The position numbers and the translations under genes are program-made. This document shows positions 17,485 to 26,028 of a stretch of 64,000 nt of DNA, piece by piece. Within the stretch, counting starts at the first letter, position 1. Each line of letters begins with the position of its first letter. The stretch covers positions 475,971 to 539,970 of the forward strand of contig NZ_LT727827.1 in NCBI RefSeq assembly GCF_900162685.1, in the 5' to 3' direction. Below the pieces are notes generated by a model. The model was not told the DNA's origin, did not search any database, and saw only the letters and a list, made by a program, of their open reading frames with translations. The stretch comes from Terribacillus halophilus. GTDB lineage: Bacteria > Bacillota > Bacilli > Bacillales > Amphibacillaceae.

Positions 17485-18083
17485 TATTTGATTACTTTAA
17501 CACGCTCTTCCAGCGGTTTGAATTCTTTATCTCCAGCTGGCATTGTCGGTTTACCGAAAGGCATTTGGCCTCGAAGCTTCCAGTTGGATGGGATGTCCCA
17601 TTCCTTTTGGATTGCTTCATCAACCAATGGGTTATAATGCTGCAAGCTTGCGCCAAGGCCTTCCATTTCCAAAGCAGTCCACACCACAAGCTGGTGCATG
17701 CCTGAAGTTTGTTCAGACCAGATTGGGAAGTTATCCGCATAAAGGGCAAATTGTTCCTGCAATCCCTTCACCACTGTCTCATCCTCGAAGAATAGTACTG
17801 TTCCATAACCGTTGCGGAAAGAAGCAATTTTTTCTTCCGTCGGTGCGAAGTTGTCTGCCGGAACAATCGCTCGAAGCTGATCCTCTGTAATATCCCAGAA
17901 ACGATCATGCTTGTCTCCTAGAAGGACAATTACACGTGTGCTTTGCGAATTAAAAGCAGATGGTGTGTACTTCACAGCAAACTCTACAATTTCTTGAATT
18001 CGCTCATCAGAAACTGGAGATTCTTTTGCCAAATTATAAATAGATCTTCTATTTTCTAGTGCTTTGAAAAAATCTTGTGTCAT
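17484..18083 (-). CDS. nitroreductase-family protein (Frm2/Hbn1-like)
   Basis: 199-aa flavin reductase of the small nitroreductase superfamily. NRRSIYNL at the N-terminus contacts FMN phosphate. TPSAFNSQSTRVIVLLG and the C-terminal EGLGASLQHYNP fit the fungal-Frm2-like branch rather than the NfsA/NfsB branches. These proteins use NAD(P)H to reduce nitro compounds or quinones and are linked to fatty-acid or oxidative stress responses in yeast. It is a single gene with its own upstream region, and no operator was recognised. The physiological substrate is unknown. Confidence 0.82.
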   Translation of the reverse strand: MTQDFFKALENRRSIYNLAKESPVSDERIQEIVEFAVKYTPSAFNSQSTRVIVLLGDKHDRFWDITEDQLRAIVPADNFAPTEEKIASFRNGYGTVLFFEDETVVKGLQEQFALYADNFPIWSEQTSGMHQLVVWTALEMEGLGASLQHYNPLVDEAIQKEWDIPSNWKLRGQMPFGKPTMPAGDKEFKPLEERVKVIK

Positions 18084-18210
18084 GTTTAATCCTCCAAATA
18101 TAAGTATTAACCTTATGTAGGTTGCCCGAATAATTCAAAGTGATTAGTTACCTTTCATAATCGAGTTACTTTATGTAAATAATGTACCGTATGCAAATGA
18201 TTTCGTCAAA

Positions 18211-18239
18211 CAAAACGGGCGCTGCAATCGCAGACGCCC
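18211..18239 (-). terminator. terminator of the ABC exporter gene
   Basis: GGGCGCTGC (18217-18225) and GCAGACGCCC (18230-18239) pair with one bulge. The minus-strand transcript then reads GTTTTGTTT. Confidence 0.65.
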
Positions 18240-18315
18240 ATTTTCTTGATCCAACTTGCAAACGAAGCAGACCACTAAACACCCATTTCCTTTTCACAAA
18301 CGAATGTCTTTAAGT

Positions 18316-20031
18316 TTAGTGCGCAAACTGTGCATCATACAAACGACGATATGCACCGTCACGATCAAGTAATTCACTATGCTTTCCTTCTTCAGAGATT
18401 CCCTGTTTTGTCACCATAATGATTTTATCTGCGTGCTTAATTGTCGCTAGTCGATGGGCGATGACCAATGTCGTTCGTCCTTCAGATAACTCTTCAAGCG
18501 CTTCTTGTATTTTAATTTCTGTCTCCGTATCAAGAGCAGATGTTGCTTCATCGAGTATGAGAATTGGCGGATTTTTAAGGAACACACGAGCTATAGAAAT
18601 ACGCTGTTTCTGACCACCAGAAATCATCACGCCGCGCTCCCCAATCACAGTATCCAATCCATCTGGAAGTTCAGTGAGAAAATCCGTCAGCTGCGCTCTT
18701 CTTACAGCATCCTCAATTTCTTCATCCGATGCATCTAGCTTCCCATAAGCGATATTTTCTCGAATTGTTCCCCCGAATAAATACACATCTTGCTGCACAA
18801 TTCCAATTTGACTTCGCAAGGACGATAATGTCATATCTCTAATTGATACGTTATCTATTGTTATATTTCCATCATTGAGCTCATAAAAGCGCGGCAGCAA
18901 ACTGCATATTGTTGATTTCCCCGCACCGGATGGACCGACGAAAGCAACTGTCTCACCAGCGTTAATAGAGAAGCTGATGTCCTTCAGTATCATACTGTCC
19001 TGCTTATAGCCGAAAGAAACATTGTCGTAACGAATATGACCAGCCAGTGAGCCAACTTCCTTCGCGTTCGGACTATCTTTAACATCAGGATCAAGCCGCA
19101 TGATATCCATATAACGCTGAAATCCAGCTATCCCTTTCGGATAAAGCTCTATGATGGCACCTATTTTCTGAATCGGCTGGAAGAATACATTTGTCAGCAA
19201 AATAAAGGCAACCAAATCACCATAAGACATTCTATCTTGAATGATGAACCAAGCACCAGCAACTAGCTGAAACACAGCGATAAATCGCATCAGCATGTAA
19301 GTAACAGATAAATTAAGTGCCATAATTTTATAAGACAGTAATTTCGTCAGTCGATAACGTTCGTTGTTGACCTTAAATCTGTCTTCTTCATGCGCCTCAT
19401 TCGTAAACGCCTGTACAACTCGGATACCGCCGACTGTATTTTCAATTCGAGCACTAAAGTCCGCCGTATCTTCGTTCATCCTTCTTGATGCTTCTGTCAT
19501 TTTCTTATTGCAATAAAGAACAATCCAGAACAGGATTGGAACGACGAGCATGGTCATGAGCGCCAGCGGCCAATTAATGAAGAACATAATAATCAAGGCG
19601 CCGGCAATGGTCATCAGCGCAATGAATATGTCCTCTGGTCCGTGATGGGCCATCTCTCCAATCATGAACAAATCGTTCGTCAGTCGAGAAATCAGGTTGC
19701 CCACTTTCGTATTATCGAAGAAACGAAAACTGAGCTTTTGAATATGCTCAAATAATTGCTTTCGCATGTCACGTTCAATATTAATTCCGAGTTTATGTCC
19801 CCAATAGGTAACAATATACTGCGTAACTGTACTTAATCCATAGACGATGAACAACAGAATACAAGCTGTTACAATCCAATTCCAATTTTCAGTTGGAAGC
19901 AATCGGTCCACCATCATATTGACTCCGATTGGAAAAGCTAATTCTAACAGCGCAACAAATATCGCACTGCCAAAATCAAGCAGAAACAGCCGTTTATACG
20001 GTTTATAAAAAGCGAAAAACTCTCTTAACAA
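18316..20031 (-). CDS. ABC exporter (half-transporter, YwjA/multidrug type), Fur-box controlled
   Basis: 571-aa fused permease-ATPase. Six membrane helices fill about residues 15-300. The ATPase domain has Walker A GPSGAGKST (near 368), signature ISGGQKQR and Walker B ILILDEATSALD. It should act as a homodimer, exporting lipids, drugs, peptides or a siderophore. The reading frame has only a TTG start (20031) with a weak AGAAGTG ribosome binding site. A strong Fur box lies at 20050-20064, about 20 bases upstream, so iron limitation probably induces it. That points to an iron-related substrate or role, but no siderophore genes are adjacent. Confidence 0.85.
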   Translation of the reverse strand: MLREFFAFYKPYKRLFLLDFGSAIFVALLELAFPIGVNMMVDRLLPTENWNWIVTACILLFIVYGLSTVTQYIVTYWGHKLGINIERDMRKQLFEHIQKLSFRFFDNTKVGNLISRLTNDLFMIGEMAHHGPEDIFIALMTIAGALIIMFFINWPLALMTMLVVPILFWIVLYCNKKMTEASRRMNEDTADFSARIENTVGGIRVVQAFTNEAHEEDRFKVNNERYRLTKLLSYKIMALNLSVTYMLMRFIAVFQLVAGAWFIIQDRMSYGDLVAFILLTNVFFQPIQKIGAIIELYPKGIAGFQRYMDIMRLDPDVKDSPNAKEVGSLAGHIRYDNVSFGYKQDSMILKDISFSINAGETVAFVGPSGAGKSTICSLLPRFYELNDGNITIDNVSIRDMTLSSLRSQIGIVQQDVYLFGGTIRENIAYGKLDASDEEIEDAVRRAQLTDFLTELPDGLDTVIGERGVMISGGQKQRISIARVFLKNPPILILDEATSALDTETEIKIQEALEELSEGRTTLVIAHRLATIKHADKIIMVTKQGISEEGKHSELLDRDGAYRRLYDAQFAH

Positions 20032-20049
20032 GTCAGCAACACTTCTTTC

Positions 20050-20064
20050 TGAGAATGATTATCA
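20050..20064. promoter_or_regulatory. Fur box
   Basis: TGAGAATGATTATCA matches 14 of 15 positions of the Bacillus 7-1-7 Fur core TGATAAT-N-ATTATCA. It sits about 20 bases upstream of the ABC exporter start codon. Confidence 0.75.
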
Positions 20065-20121
20065 CTCTCTATTCTACATATAATAGACAAGTTGCGCACC
20101 TTTTATTTCAAAAATATAGAC

Positions 20122-20154
20122 AAAAAGAAAGACCCGGTGCCCACGCACCGGGTC
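20122..20154 (-). terminator. terminator of the second HAD gene
   Basis: GACCCGGTGC (20131-20140) and GCACCGGGTC (20145-20154) form a perfect GC-rich stem. The minus-strand transcript then reads TTTCTTTTTG. Confidence 0.87.
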
Positions 20155-20158
20155 CTGC

Positions 20159-21055
20159 TCATACGCCTTCTTTTACACGTCGCAGCTCGTCTTGTTCACC
20201 AGCAATGAGCTTGTCCAAGAAGTACGCAACACCAAGATCGTCATTTGACTTTGTTACATGTGTAGAAATCTCCATCAGTTCTGTCATCGCGTTTTCCATA
20301 GCCACACCATTACCAGCTACTTCAAACATGCTGATATCGTTCGGGCTGTCACCTACAGCATACACATTTTCCTTGCTGATGTTGTATTTATCAGCCAGCA
20401 TGGACACTGCATATCCTTTACCCGATTTTTTAGGAAGAATCTCAATAATATGTTCACCAGAGGACGTAACCGCAATTCTATTATCCTGAGTGACGGTTTT
20501 ATAGGCCTTGGCCAGGTTCTCCAAGTCAAAGCTGAAGCAAAGAATTTTAAAGAAAGTACTTTCATCCGTAAAGATATGTTCAATATCCGGTACAAAACGA
20601 ATTCCCGATTGCTTGAACTGAGACATGGCACCAATCCAAAGCTGCTCCATGCTTTCGTCCGGGTTAGCGGAACTCACTTTATCCAATTCTGCTTTAAGCT
20701 TTTCTTCTCCATTATAAGGAGAAAGCAGCTCTGTTTCGGTATAGACTTCGAAATACACATCCTGCTCAATAAGAGAAGCAGCAATCTCTTTTGCCAGCTC
20801 CTTTTCAAAGGTAACCTTATTAAGCAATTCATATCCATAGTCATGAACTGTACCACCGTTAGAAGCAATAATCGGTATATCCAGATCGTCACCTACAAGT
20901 GATTTCACATCGAAGGTAGCACGACCAGTGCTAATAGCTACCAGCATATCTGCATCAAGTGCACGTTTAATTGCCGCTTTATTTTCTTTGGGGATTTGAC
21001 TTTCGGTATTTAGTAATGTTCCATCCAGGTCAATTGCAATCATCTTTTTAGACAA
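20159..21055 (-). CDS. Cof-type HAD phosphatase
   Basis: 298-aa HAD hydrolase of the Cof/YidA type. Motif I is AIDLDGTLLN, motif II AISTGRA, motif III KSGKGYAVSMLADK, and motif IV GDSPNDISMFEVAGNG. It is a cytoplasmic phosphatase acting on sugar phosphates or cofactors; the substrate is not readable. It resembles the HAD gene at 6847-7695 at the motif level but is clearly a separate paralogue. It is divergent from the sugar porter ywtG; a metabolic link (relief of sugar-phosphate accumulation) is possible but speculative. Confidence 0.87.
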   Translation of the reverse strand: MSKKMIAIDLDGTLLNTESQIPKENKAAIKRALDADMLVAISTGRATFDVKSLVGDDLDIPIIASNGGTVHDYGYELLNKVTFEKELAKEIAASLIEQDVYFEVYTETELLSPYNGEEKLKAELDKVSSANPDESMEQLWIGAMSQFKQSGIRFVPDIEHIFTDESTFFKILCFSFDLENLAKAYKTVTQDNRIAVTSSGEHIIEILPKKSGKGYAVSMLADKYNISKENVYAVGDSPNDISMFEVAGNGVAMENAMTELMEISTHVTKSNDDLGVAYFLDKLIAGEQDELRRVKEGV

Positions 21056-21236
21056 GCAAAATCCTCCTAATAATAATAATTTTTTTATGTAGCCAACACT
21101 GTCACCATTAAATTATAATGGTTTATTGTAGGACTTTTCAATCACAAGCTGATTGGAATGTTTCAAATTTTACAGTACGAGGAAAAGGCTTACATAACGT
21201 AGTACGAAATTTAAATATTTTTAGGAGGTAGGCAAC

Positions 21237-22580
21237 ATGCAGAAAAAACAATCCAATAGCTTGTTGTATTTCTTTGGCGCCCTCGGCGGCTTGCTGTATG
21301 GATATGATACTGGGGTCATCTCTGGAGCTTTACTGTACATTGATGAAGACCTTGGATTAAACTCCTTCACCGAAGGTCTCATCGTAAGCTCTCTATTAGT
21401 TGGCGCAATCATTAGCGCTGCCATTACTGGCCGAGTGACTGATAAAATCGGGCGTAAGAAAACAATTATTGCAGCCGGTATCTTGTTCTTCATCGGTGCA
21501 TTAGGTGCAGCCGTAGCAGTGAATGTCACTACAATGGTAATTGCTCGAGTTATTCTTGGTCTAGCTGTCGGTGCTTCGACGACAATTGTACCTTTATACT
21601 TATCCGAGCTCGCTCCAAAAGAAAAACGCGGCTCACTCGCTTCCTTGAATCAGTTACTAATTACAATCGGTATCTTATCATCTTACTTAGTGAATTATGC
21701 ATTTTCCGATGCAGGTGCATGGCGCTGGATGCTTGGACTAGCTGTCGTTCCTGCAGTAATCTTGATAATCGGCATGTTCTTCATGCCTGAAAGCCCGCGC
21801 TGGCTTCTTACAGCAGGAAAAGAAGACAAGGCTCGGAGCATTTTAAAAAGAGTCCGCGGAGAGAATGCTTCCATAGAAGATGAAATATCCGAAATTCAAA
21901 AAGCTGAAAAAGAAGATGAAGGCGGTATCAAGGAATTATTCTCCAGCTGGGTCAGACCAGCATTGATTGCAGGTTTAGGTCTTGCCTTCCTTCAGCAGTT
22001 TATAGGAATCAACACGATCATCTATTATGCTCCAAGTACTTTCACAAGTGCTGGATTTGGTAACTCAGCTGCAATACTCGGTACTGTCGGAATTGGTACA
22101 GTAAACGTATTAATGACACTTATCGCAATTAAAATAGTCGATAAAGTAAACCGCAAGACACTATTGATGGCAGGTAATATTGGAATGGTAGCAAGTCTAA
22201 TTGCCCTCTCCACCATCAATTTGCTGGCTCCCGACTCTATCGTTGCAACGTGGGCCATCATTATCTGTTTAGGTTTATTTATCGTTGCCTTCTCGACAAC
22301 ATGGGGTCCTGTCGTTTGGATCATGCTTCCTGAACTATTCCCAACCAAAGTACGCGGAATCGGAACAGGAGCTGCAACCTTTGCTTTGCACGGTGCCAAC
22401 TTGATCGTATCATTATTATTCCCGATCTTGCTAGAAGCAATTGGTATCAGCTACTTATTCTATATCTTCGCCGTTATCGGTATCCTTGCCTTCCTATTCG
22501 TGAAATTCTTTACAACAGAAACACGCGGAAAGAGCTTGGAACAAATCGAAGACGATCTTCGCAAACGCAGCATAGGTTAA
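21237..22580 (+). CDS. ywtG: MFS sugar porter (YwtG-like)
   Basis: 447-aa major facilitator with 12 predicted helices. Sugar-porter signatures are GYDTGVISGAL in helix 1, GRVTDKIGRKK between helices 2 and 3, PESPRWLL after helix 6, QQFIGINTIIYY in helix 7 and the C-terminal TETRGKSLEQIE. It closely follows the B. subtilis YwtG pattern. It would import a sugar by proton symport; the exact sugar is unknown. TAGGAGGTAGGCAAC precedes the ATG. The terminator hairpin belonging to this gene's 3' end is split by the IS3-family insertion at 22637, so transcription may run into the IS as antisense RNA. Confidence 0.87.
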   Translation: MQKKQSNSLLYFFGALGGLLYGYDTGVISGALLYIDEDLGLNSFTEGLIVSSLLVGAIISAAITGRVTDKIGRKKTIIAAGILFFIGALGAAVAVNVTTMVIARVILGLAVGASTTIVPLYLSELAPKEKRGSLASLNQLLITIGILSSYLVNYAFSDAGAWRWMLGLAVVPAVILIIGMFFMPESPRWLLTAGKEDKARSILKRVRGENASIEDEISEIQKAEKEDEGGIKELFSSWVRPALIAGLGLAFLQQFIGINTIIYYAPSTFTSAGFGNSAAILGTVGIGTVNVLMTLIAIKIVDKVNRKTLLMAGNIGMVASLIALSTINLLAPDSIVATWAIIICLGLFIVAFSTTWGPVVWIMLPELFPTKVRGIGTGAATFALHGANLIVSLLFPILLEAIGISYLFYIFAVIGILAFLFVKFFTTETRGKSLEQIEDDLRKRSIG

Positions 22581-22676
22581 ATCAAACAGGCTGGGGCATA
22601 ACTTGTTTAAGCTATATAAAAATCCAAACAATACTGGGGACTGACCCCCGTTTCTGAGACAGGGATCAAAAAACCT

Positions 22677-23474
22677 TCAAACAGCCGATTGCCGATATTG
22701 TATCGGTGATTGGTTGTTTAGTTTCGTTTGGATACGAATATTGTTATAATAATAAATATATTCTTCAACAGTACGTTCTACGATGGCAGTCGAAGTTCGA
22801 TTTATGCTGTTAAGATAGAATGTTTCAGACTTTAGTATGGAATGAAACGATTCGATAGAGGCATTATCAGCGGGCGTTCCTTTTCGGGACATACTCATGG
22901 TAATGCCTTTTGCTTTTACAGCTTCTTGGTACTTATAAGATGTGTACACCGACCCCTGATCACTGTGTAATATGCAGTTCTCAGGCAATGGTGGCAGCTG
23001 ATCGAGTGTCTCCAACACGAAAGCTGTATCTTGTTTATCTCCAATAGAGGACGCCACTACTTCGCCATTGCACAAATCTATTATACTGGAAAGATACATT
23101 AGTTTCTGACCATAAGGCAGGTATGTAATGTCGGTTACGAGCTTCTCAAGAGGACGATCAGACTGAAAGTTCCGATCCAATAAATTTTCTGCGACGGCAT
23201 ATGGCTGTCCAGTTTTCTTACGTTTCTTCACTTTAACCCGGCACTGCCATTGATTCTCCTGCATTACTCGCTGCACGACTTTGTGGTTAATGCATTGCTC
23301 CTGTCTCAGTAAGGCAGTAATCTTTCTGTAACCGTACCGATACTTGTGTTCTCGGCACAATATGCCAATTTGCTTTTTAAGTAGTTCTTTCGAATCGTCT
23401 TTCTCTTTGTTCTTCCAGCGATAATAAGATGCTCTCGAGATACCTAAATGTACACAAATATCCTGTATTGTCAT
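22677..23474 (-). CDS. IS3-family transposase OrfB (DDE domain)
   Basis: 265 aa from the internal ATG. An HTH_21-type helix-turn-helix region comes first (CREHKYRYGYRKITALLR), then the rve integrase core with the catalytic triad: Asp in VTDITYLPYG, Asp in ILHSDQGSVY and Glu in SFHSILKSE. Normally it is made as an OrfAB fusion by -1 frameshifting. The frame stays open upstream of 23474 to the slippery run at 23549-23543, confirming that arrangement. No disruption was seen. It moves the element by copy-out/paste-in transposition. Confidence 0.92.
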   Translation of the reverse strand: MTIQDICVHLGISRASYYRWKNKEKDDSKELLKKQIGILCREHKYRYGYRKITALLRQEQCINHKVVQRVMQENQWQCRVKVKKRKKTGQPYAVAENLLDRNFQSDRPLEKLVTDITYLPYGQKLMYLSSIIDLCNGEVVASSIGDKQDTAFVLETLDQLPPLPENCILHSDQGSVYTSYKYQEAVKAKGITMSMSRKGTPADNASIESFHSILKSETFYLNSINRTSTAIVERTVEEYIYYYNNIRIQTKLNNQSPIQYRQSAV

Positions 23475-23491
23475 TGTGTTATGCAGTGATT

Positions 23492-23824
23492 CTACAAGTT
23501 CGACTGCCGTTTCTCTATCAACTTCCTTTCCAATTCCTTGTACTTTTTTAAAACTTCATTTTGTTGCCTTAAAAATCGGTTCTCAGCTTGTAATTCCTCT
23601 ACTTCTGAAGAATAGGCTGGCCCTTTCCCGTAGGTGTACTGCTTGCCAACTGGCTGTTCAAAACGATGCGTCTCTTCAGATTTATACCATCTGACCCATG
23701 TCTTCACTTGCGATCTACTCTTAATATTTAGTTCGTTCAAAATCTCTTTTACAGGTACGCCTGCCAAGCGCATTTCAACTGCCTTCATTTTTATCTCCAC
23801 TGGATAACTGACTCTAGTTCCCAT
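23492..23824 (-). CDS. IS3-family OrfA (DNA-binding)
   Basis: 110 aa. The N-terminal helix-turn-helix (YPVEIKMKAVEMRLAG, VKEILNELNI, SQVKTWVRWYK) binds the IS ends. A C-terminal leucine zipper (VEELQAENRFLRQQNEVLKK) mediates multimerisation. The ATG at 23824, preceded by GGAGGTG, is preferred over the longer frame from 23860. The heptamer A AAA AAG at 23549-23543 is a canonical -1 frameshift signal that joins it to OrfB. Confidence 0.9.
   Translation of the reverse strand: MGTRVSYPVEIKMKAVEMRLAGVPVKEILNELNIKSRSQVKTWVRWYKSEETHRFEQPVGKQYTYGKGPAYSSEVEELQAENRFLRQQNEVLKKYKELERKLIEKRQSNL
23543..23549 (-). promoter_or_regulatory. programmed -1 frameshift site of the IS
   Basis: In the OrfA frame the codons are TTA AAA AAG, giving the slippery heptamer A AAA AAG. 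After a -1 shift the reading continues VQGIGKEVDRET and on through the OrfB start without a stop. Confidence 0.8.
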
Positions 23825-24321
23825 AGAAAAAACACCTCCAAGTATTATTTCGGATAACAATCGTCCGTTTTCAACCTTGAAGGTGTTTTTTATTTGTCTC
23901 AGCGTATGGGGTCAGTCCCCTGCAATTAACAGCAGCATTGTTTGGATTTTTTGGCATTGGAAACGAAGGTGAGAGCATCGCTTCGGAAATACACTCCGCT
24001 TTCCTGCGGGCGGCTGGTGAGCCTCCTCGTGCAAAAAGCGCACTGCGGGGTCTAACCTAGCCTTCCTCCCGCGGGAGTCTCCGTGTATTTCCTACGCTGA
24101 TTTTTTTTATGAGAAACCTTAACTTGTGTAGAAAAAATATGTAGACTCCTCGAAAAAGATAGCTATTTTCTTGTCGGTGTCTACTTCAAAAGCCATTCTT
24201 GTCCGACGATAACAGCTAAGGTTGGAGAGGCAGCAGCCGTCAGAGAGCTGCATTAAAAAGTATGGATCTAGTCATCGTTCGCTTTTAGGATGAAGTAATC
24301 TTGTTCTGTCCCAGGTTCTTA

Positions 24322-25032
24322 TTAGTTGGAGAGATTTTTCTTTTTAAGAAGTACGTATGCTGCAAGTACGCCGACGATAGTCCAACCCGTTAACCATAAC
24401 AAGTCTGTTTGGTAGGAAGAGAAGTCCTGTCCTTCAAGCGCGCTAACAGCTGTATCCATCATATAGACACTTGGTGAATAACTGATAATATCACCAACAA
24501 TCCCGTCTTCAAAATACATTTGAATCATTGGAGCAAAACCGAACAAAAACATAAATGGCACAATGTATACACCAGTTTGAATCAAGTTTTTACTGACTAG
24601 GCCAACTACTGTTCCAATACACAAGAATAATACGGTTGATAAAATTAGAACTATTAGCAGTATACCAATATTAGAAATTCTAATATCCATAATTAACCAC
24701 GAGATAAACAAGGACACAATTGTTATTACTGTTGTAATAACGCTTTTCCCTATTAGTATTTCTGTTGTATTTGCCGGTGACATAAGCAGAGACTGTAGCG
24801 TATTTTTCTCTTTCTCCTCCGAAATGAGCATTGACTGAACATACATGGTAACGAAGACCAGAGAGAATAAGGAGACAAAAACAAAACTAAACAATTTCTC
24901 GTCACCACTGCTCATTCTGCTGTATAACACAGCCATGAATGCAGGGAGTATCACCATCATTAAAACTTGGACATTTGCTTTTAAATCATGATATTCTTTT
25001 ACAATTATTGCGGATAAACGTGCTGCATTCAT
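24322..25032 (-). CDS. ABC-2 type transporter permease
   Basis: 236-aa membrane protein with six hydrophobic segments and the ABC-2 layout. SEEKEKNTLQSLLMSP after helix 2 is the coupling-helix region seen in NatB/YhaP-type permeases. It pairs with the ATPase encoded just upstream, whose stop overlaps this start by 4 bases (ATGA type). The exported substrate is unknown; related systems remove sodium, antibiotics or peptides. The gene ends against the dispersed repeat copy A. Confidence 0.83.
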   Translation of the reverse strand: MNAARLSAIIVKEYHDLKANVQVLMMVILPAFMAVLYSRMSSGDEKLFSFVFVSLFSLVFVTMYVQSMLISEEKEKNTLQSLLMSPANTTEILIGKSVITTVITIVSLFISWLIMDIRISNIGILLIVLILSTVLFLCIGTVVGLVSKNLIQTGVYIVPFMFLFGFAPMIQMYFEDGIVGDIISYSPSVYMMDTAVSALEGQDFSSYQTDLLWLTGWTIVGVLAAYVLLKKKNLSN

Positions 25033-25874
25033 GCTAATTCCCTCCCTGTCACTTCAATAAATATATCTCCTAAAGTTGGCTGATCTGAATGTACAGCAAG
25101 AATTTCCTCTGCCTGCATGTACTGATAAAGCTGTTCTGCACCACCGGCATTATTTTTGATGGTTTTATTGCTCCCATCTTTCAGTTCCAGATGAATGGTG
25201 TTCTTGGCATATTTACGCTGTAACAGCTTCGGTGCGTCCATCTCGCGTATTTGTCCTTCATGAAGGAAGGCAACCCGATCGCAAAGCTGTGTGGCTTCTT
25301 CCATATTATGTGTAGTTAAGAAAATCGTTGTGCCTTCACGGTTTAAGTCTCGCAGCAAGTCGTGCATTTTTAGGACGTTGCCTGGATCCAACGCAGAAGT
25401 TGGTTCATCTAAGAACAGCACGTCTGGTTTATGCAGCACGGCGCGGGCGAGCAGAACACGCTGCTTCATGCCTTTAGATAGCTTCTTTACCGGCTTCTTC
25501 TTCTCTGCTTCTAGGCCGACTAGCTGCAACACTTCTTCTACTCTGCCAGCAGGTGCATTATACAGCTTTGCATAAAACTCCAGATTATCTTTAATACTCA
25601 TCCTTTCATACAGTCCGCTGTTGTCTGTCAATATACCTATCCGCCCTAAATCTGATCCATTCATTTTCGATGCGTTTTTTCCAAGTATAGTAACATCACC
25701 AGCAGTCGGCAGAAGCTGCCCGGTCAAGATCTTAACAGTTGTAGTCTTTCCGGATCCACTCGGCCCCAGAAAACCGAAAATCTCTCCCTTACCCACATTG
25801 AATGTGACTTGCTGAAGTGCTTGCTGCTGTCCAAATACCTTGGATAAGTCCTTCACTTGTAATGCGTAATCCAT
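25029..25874 (-). CDS. ABC transporter ATPase
   Basis: 281 aa from the ATG at 25874, chosen because AAAGGAG is correctly spaced there (the open frame extends to 25913). Walker A is GPSGSGKTT, the signature KLSKGMKQR, Walker B VLFLDEPTSALD, and the switch His lies in LTTHNMEEA. All catalytic elements are intact, unlike the LytTR-fused paralogue upstream. It powers the ABC-2 permease encoded next. Operon order is ABC-LytTR regulator, ATPase, permease. Confidence 0.9.
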   Translation of the reverse strand: MDYALQVKDLSKVFGQQQALQQVTFNVGKGEIFGFLGPSGSGKTTTVKILTGQLLPTAGDVTILGKNASKMNGSDLGRIGILTDNSGLYERMSIKDNLEFYAKLYNAPAGRVEEVLQLVGLEAEKKKPVKKLSKGMKQRVLLARAVLHKPDVLFLDEPTSALDPGNVLKMHDLLRDLNREGTTIFLTTHNMEEATQLCDRVAFLHEGQIREMDAPKLLQRKYAKNTIHLELKDGSNKTIKNNAGGAEQLYQYMQAEEILAVHSDQPTLGDIFIEVTGRELA

Positions 25875-26028
25875 AGATACTGCTCCTTTCCGTTCGTAAC
25901 GGTTGATAATCACAGCTTACCGGCTTTTTCTGAAAAACGCTGTAAAATCAGGCTTAACAGCATCTAAAAAAGCTGAATGGAGCAAATAGAGGGCTGAATG
26001 CTGCAGATTTCCTGCCCAATGAAGCACG

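Larger units (their letters stand above)
22637..23919 (-). mobile_element. IS3-family insertion sequence (IS150-like group), 1283 bases
   Basis: The ends GGGACTGACCCC (22637) and GGGGTCAGTCCC (to 23919) are inverted repeats, and the similarity resumes at TGAGACA in both. The flanking CTG at 22634-22636 and 23920-23922 is a 3-base target duplication, normal for IS3. It carries orfA and orfB with a -1 slippery site. The target is the loop-side arm of the recurring ATCCAAAC hairpin. Both genes and both ends look intact, so the element is probably active or recent. Confidence 0.92.
22588..24315. repeat. dispersed intergenic repeat, copy A (interrupted by an IS)
   Basis: From GGCTGGGGCA beside the ywtG stop to TGTCCCAG beside the ABC permease stop. 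Without the IS it is about 440 bases. The minus-strand order is GGGACAGAACAAG, a block near TCATCCTAAAAGCGAACGAT, a hairpin-rich GC block bounded by GGAAATACAC and GTGTATTTCC, then the ATCCAAAC hairpin and TGCCCCAGCC. Copy B at 53792-54164 has the same order in the opposite orientation. The internal GC block (about 24000-24090) is about 70 bases longer here than in copy B. No protein is encoded. The ends form an imperfect inverted repeat (GGGACA/TGCCCC here, GGGACA/TGTCCC in copy B). Confidence 0.85.

Noticed and set aside
20258-20902. 214-codon open frame on the plus strand
   Set aside because: Antisense shadow of the HAD phosphatase gene with no family features.
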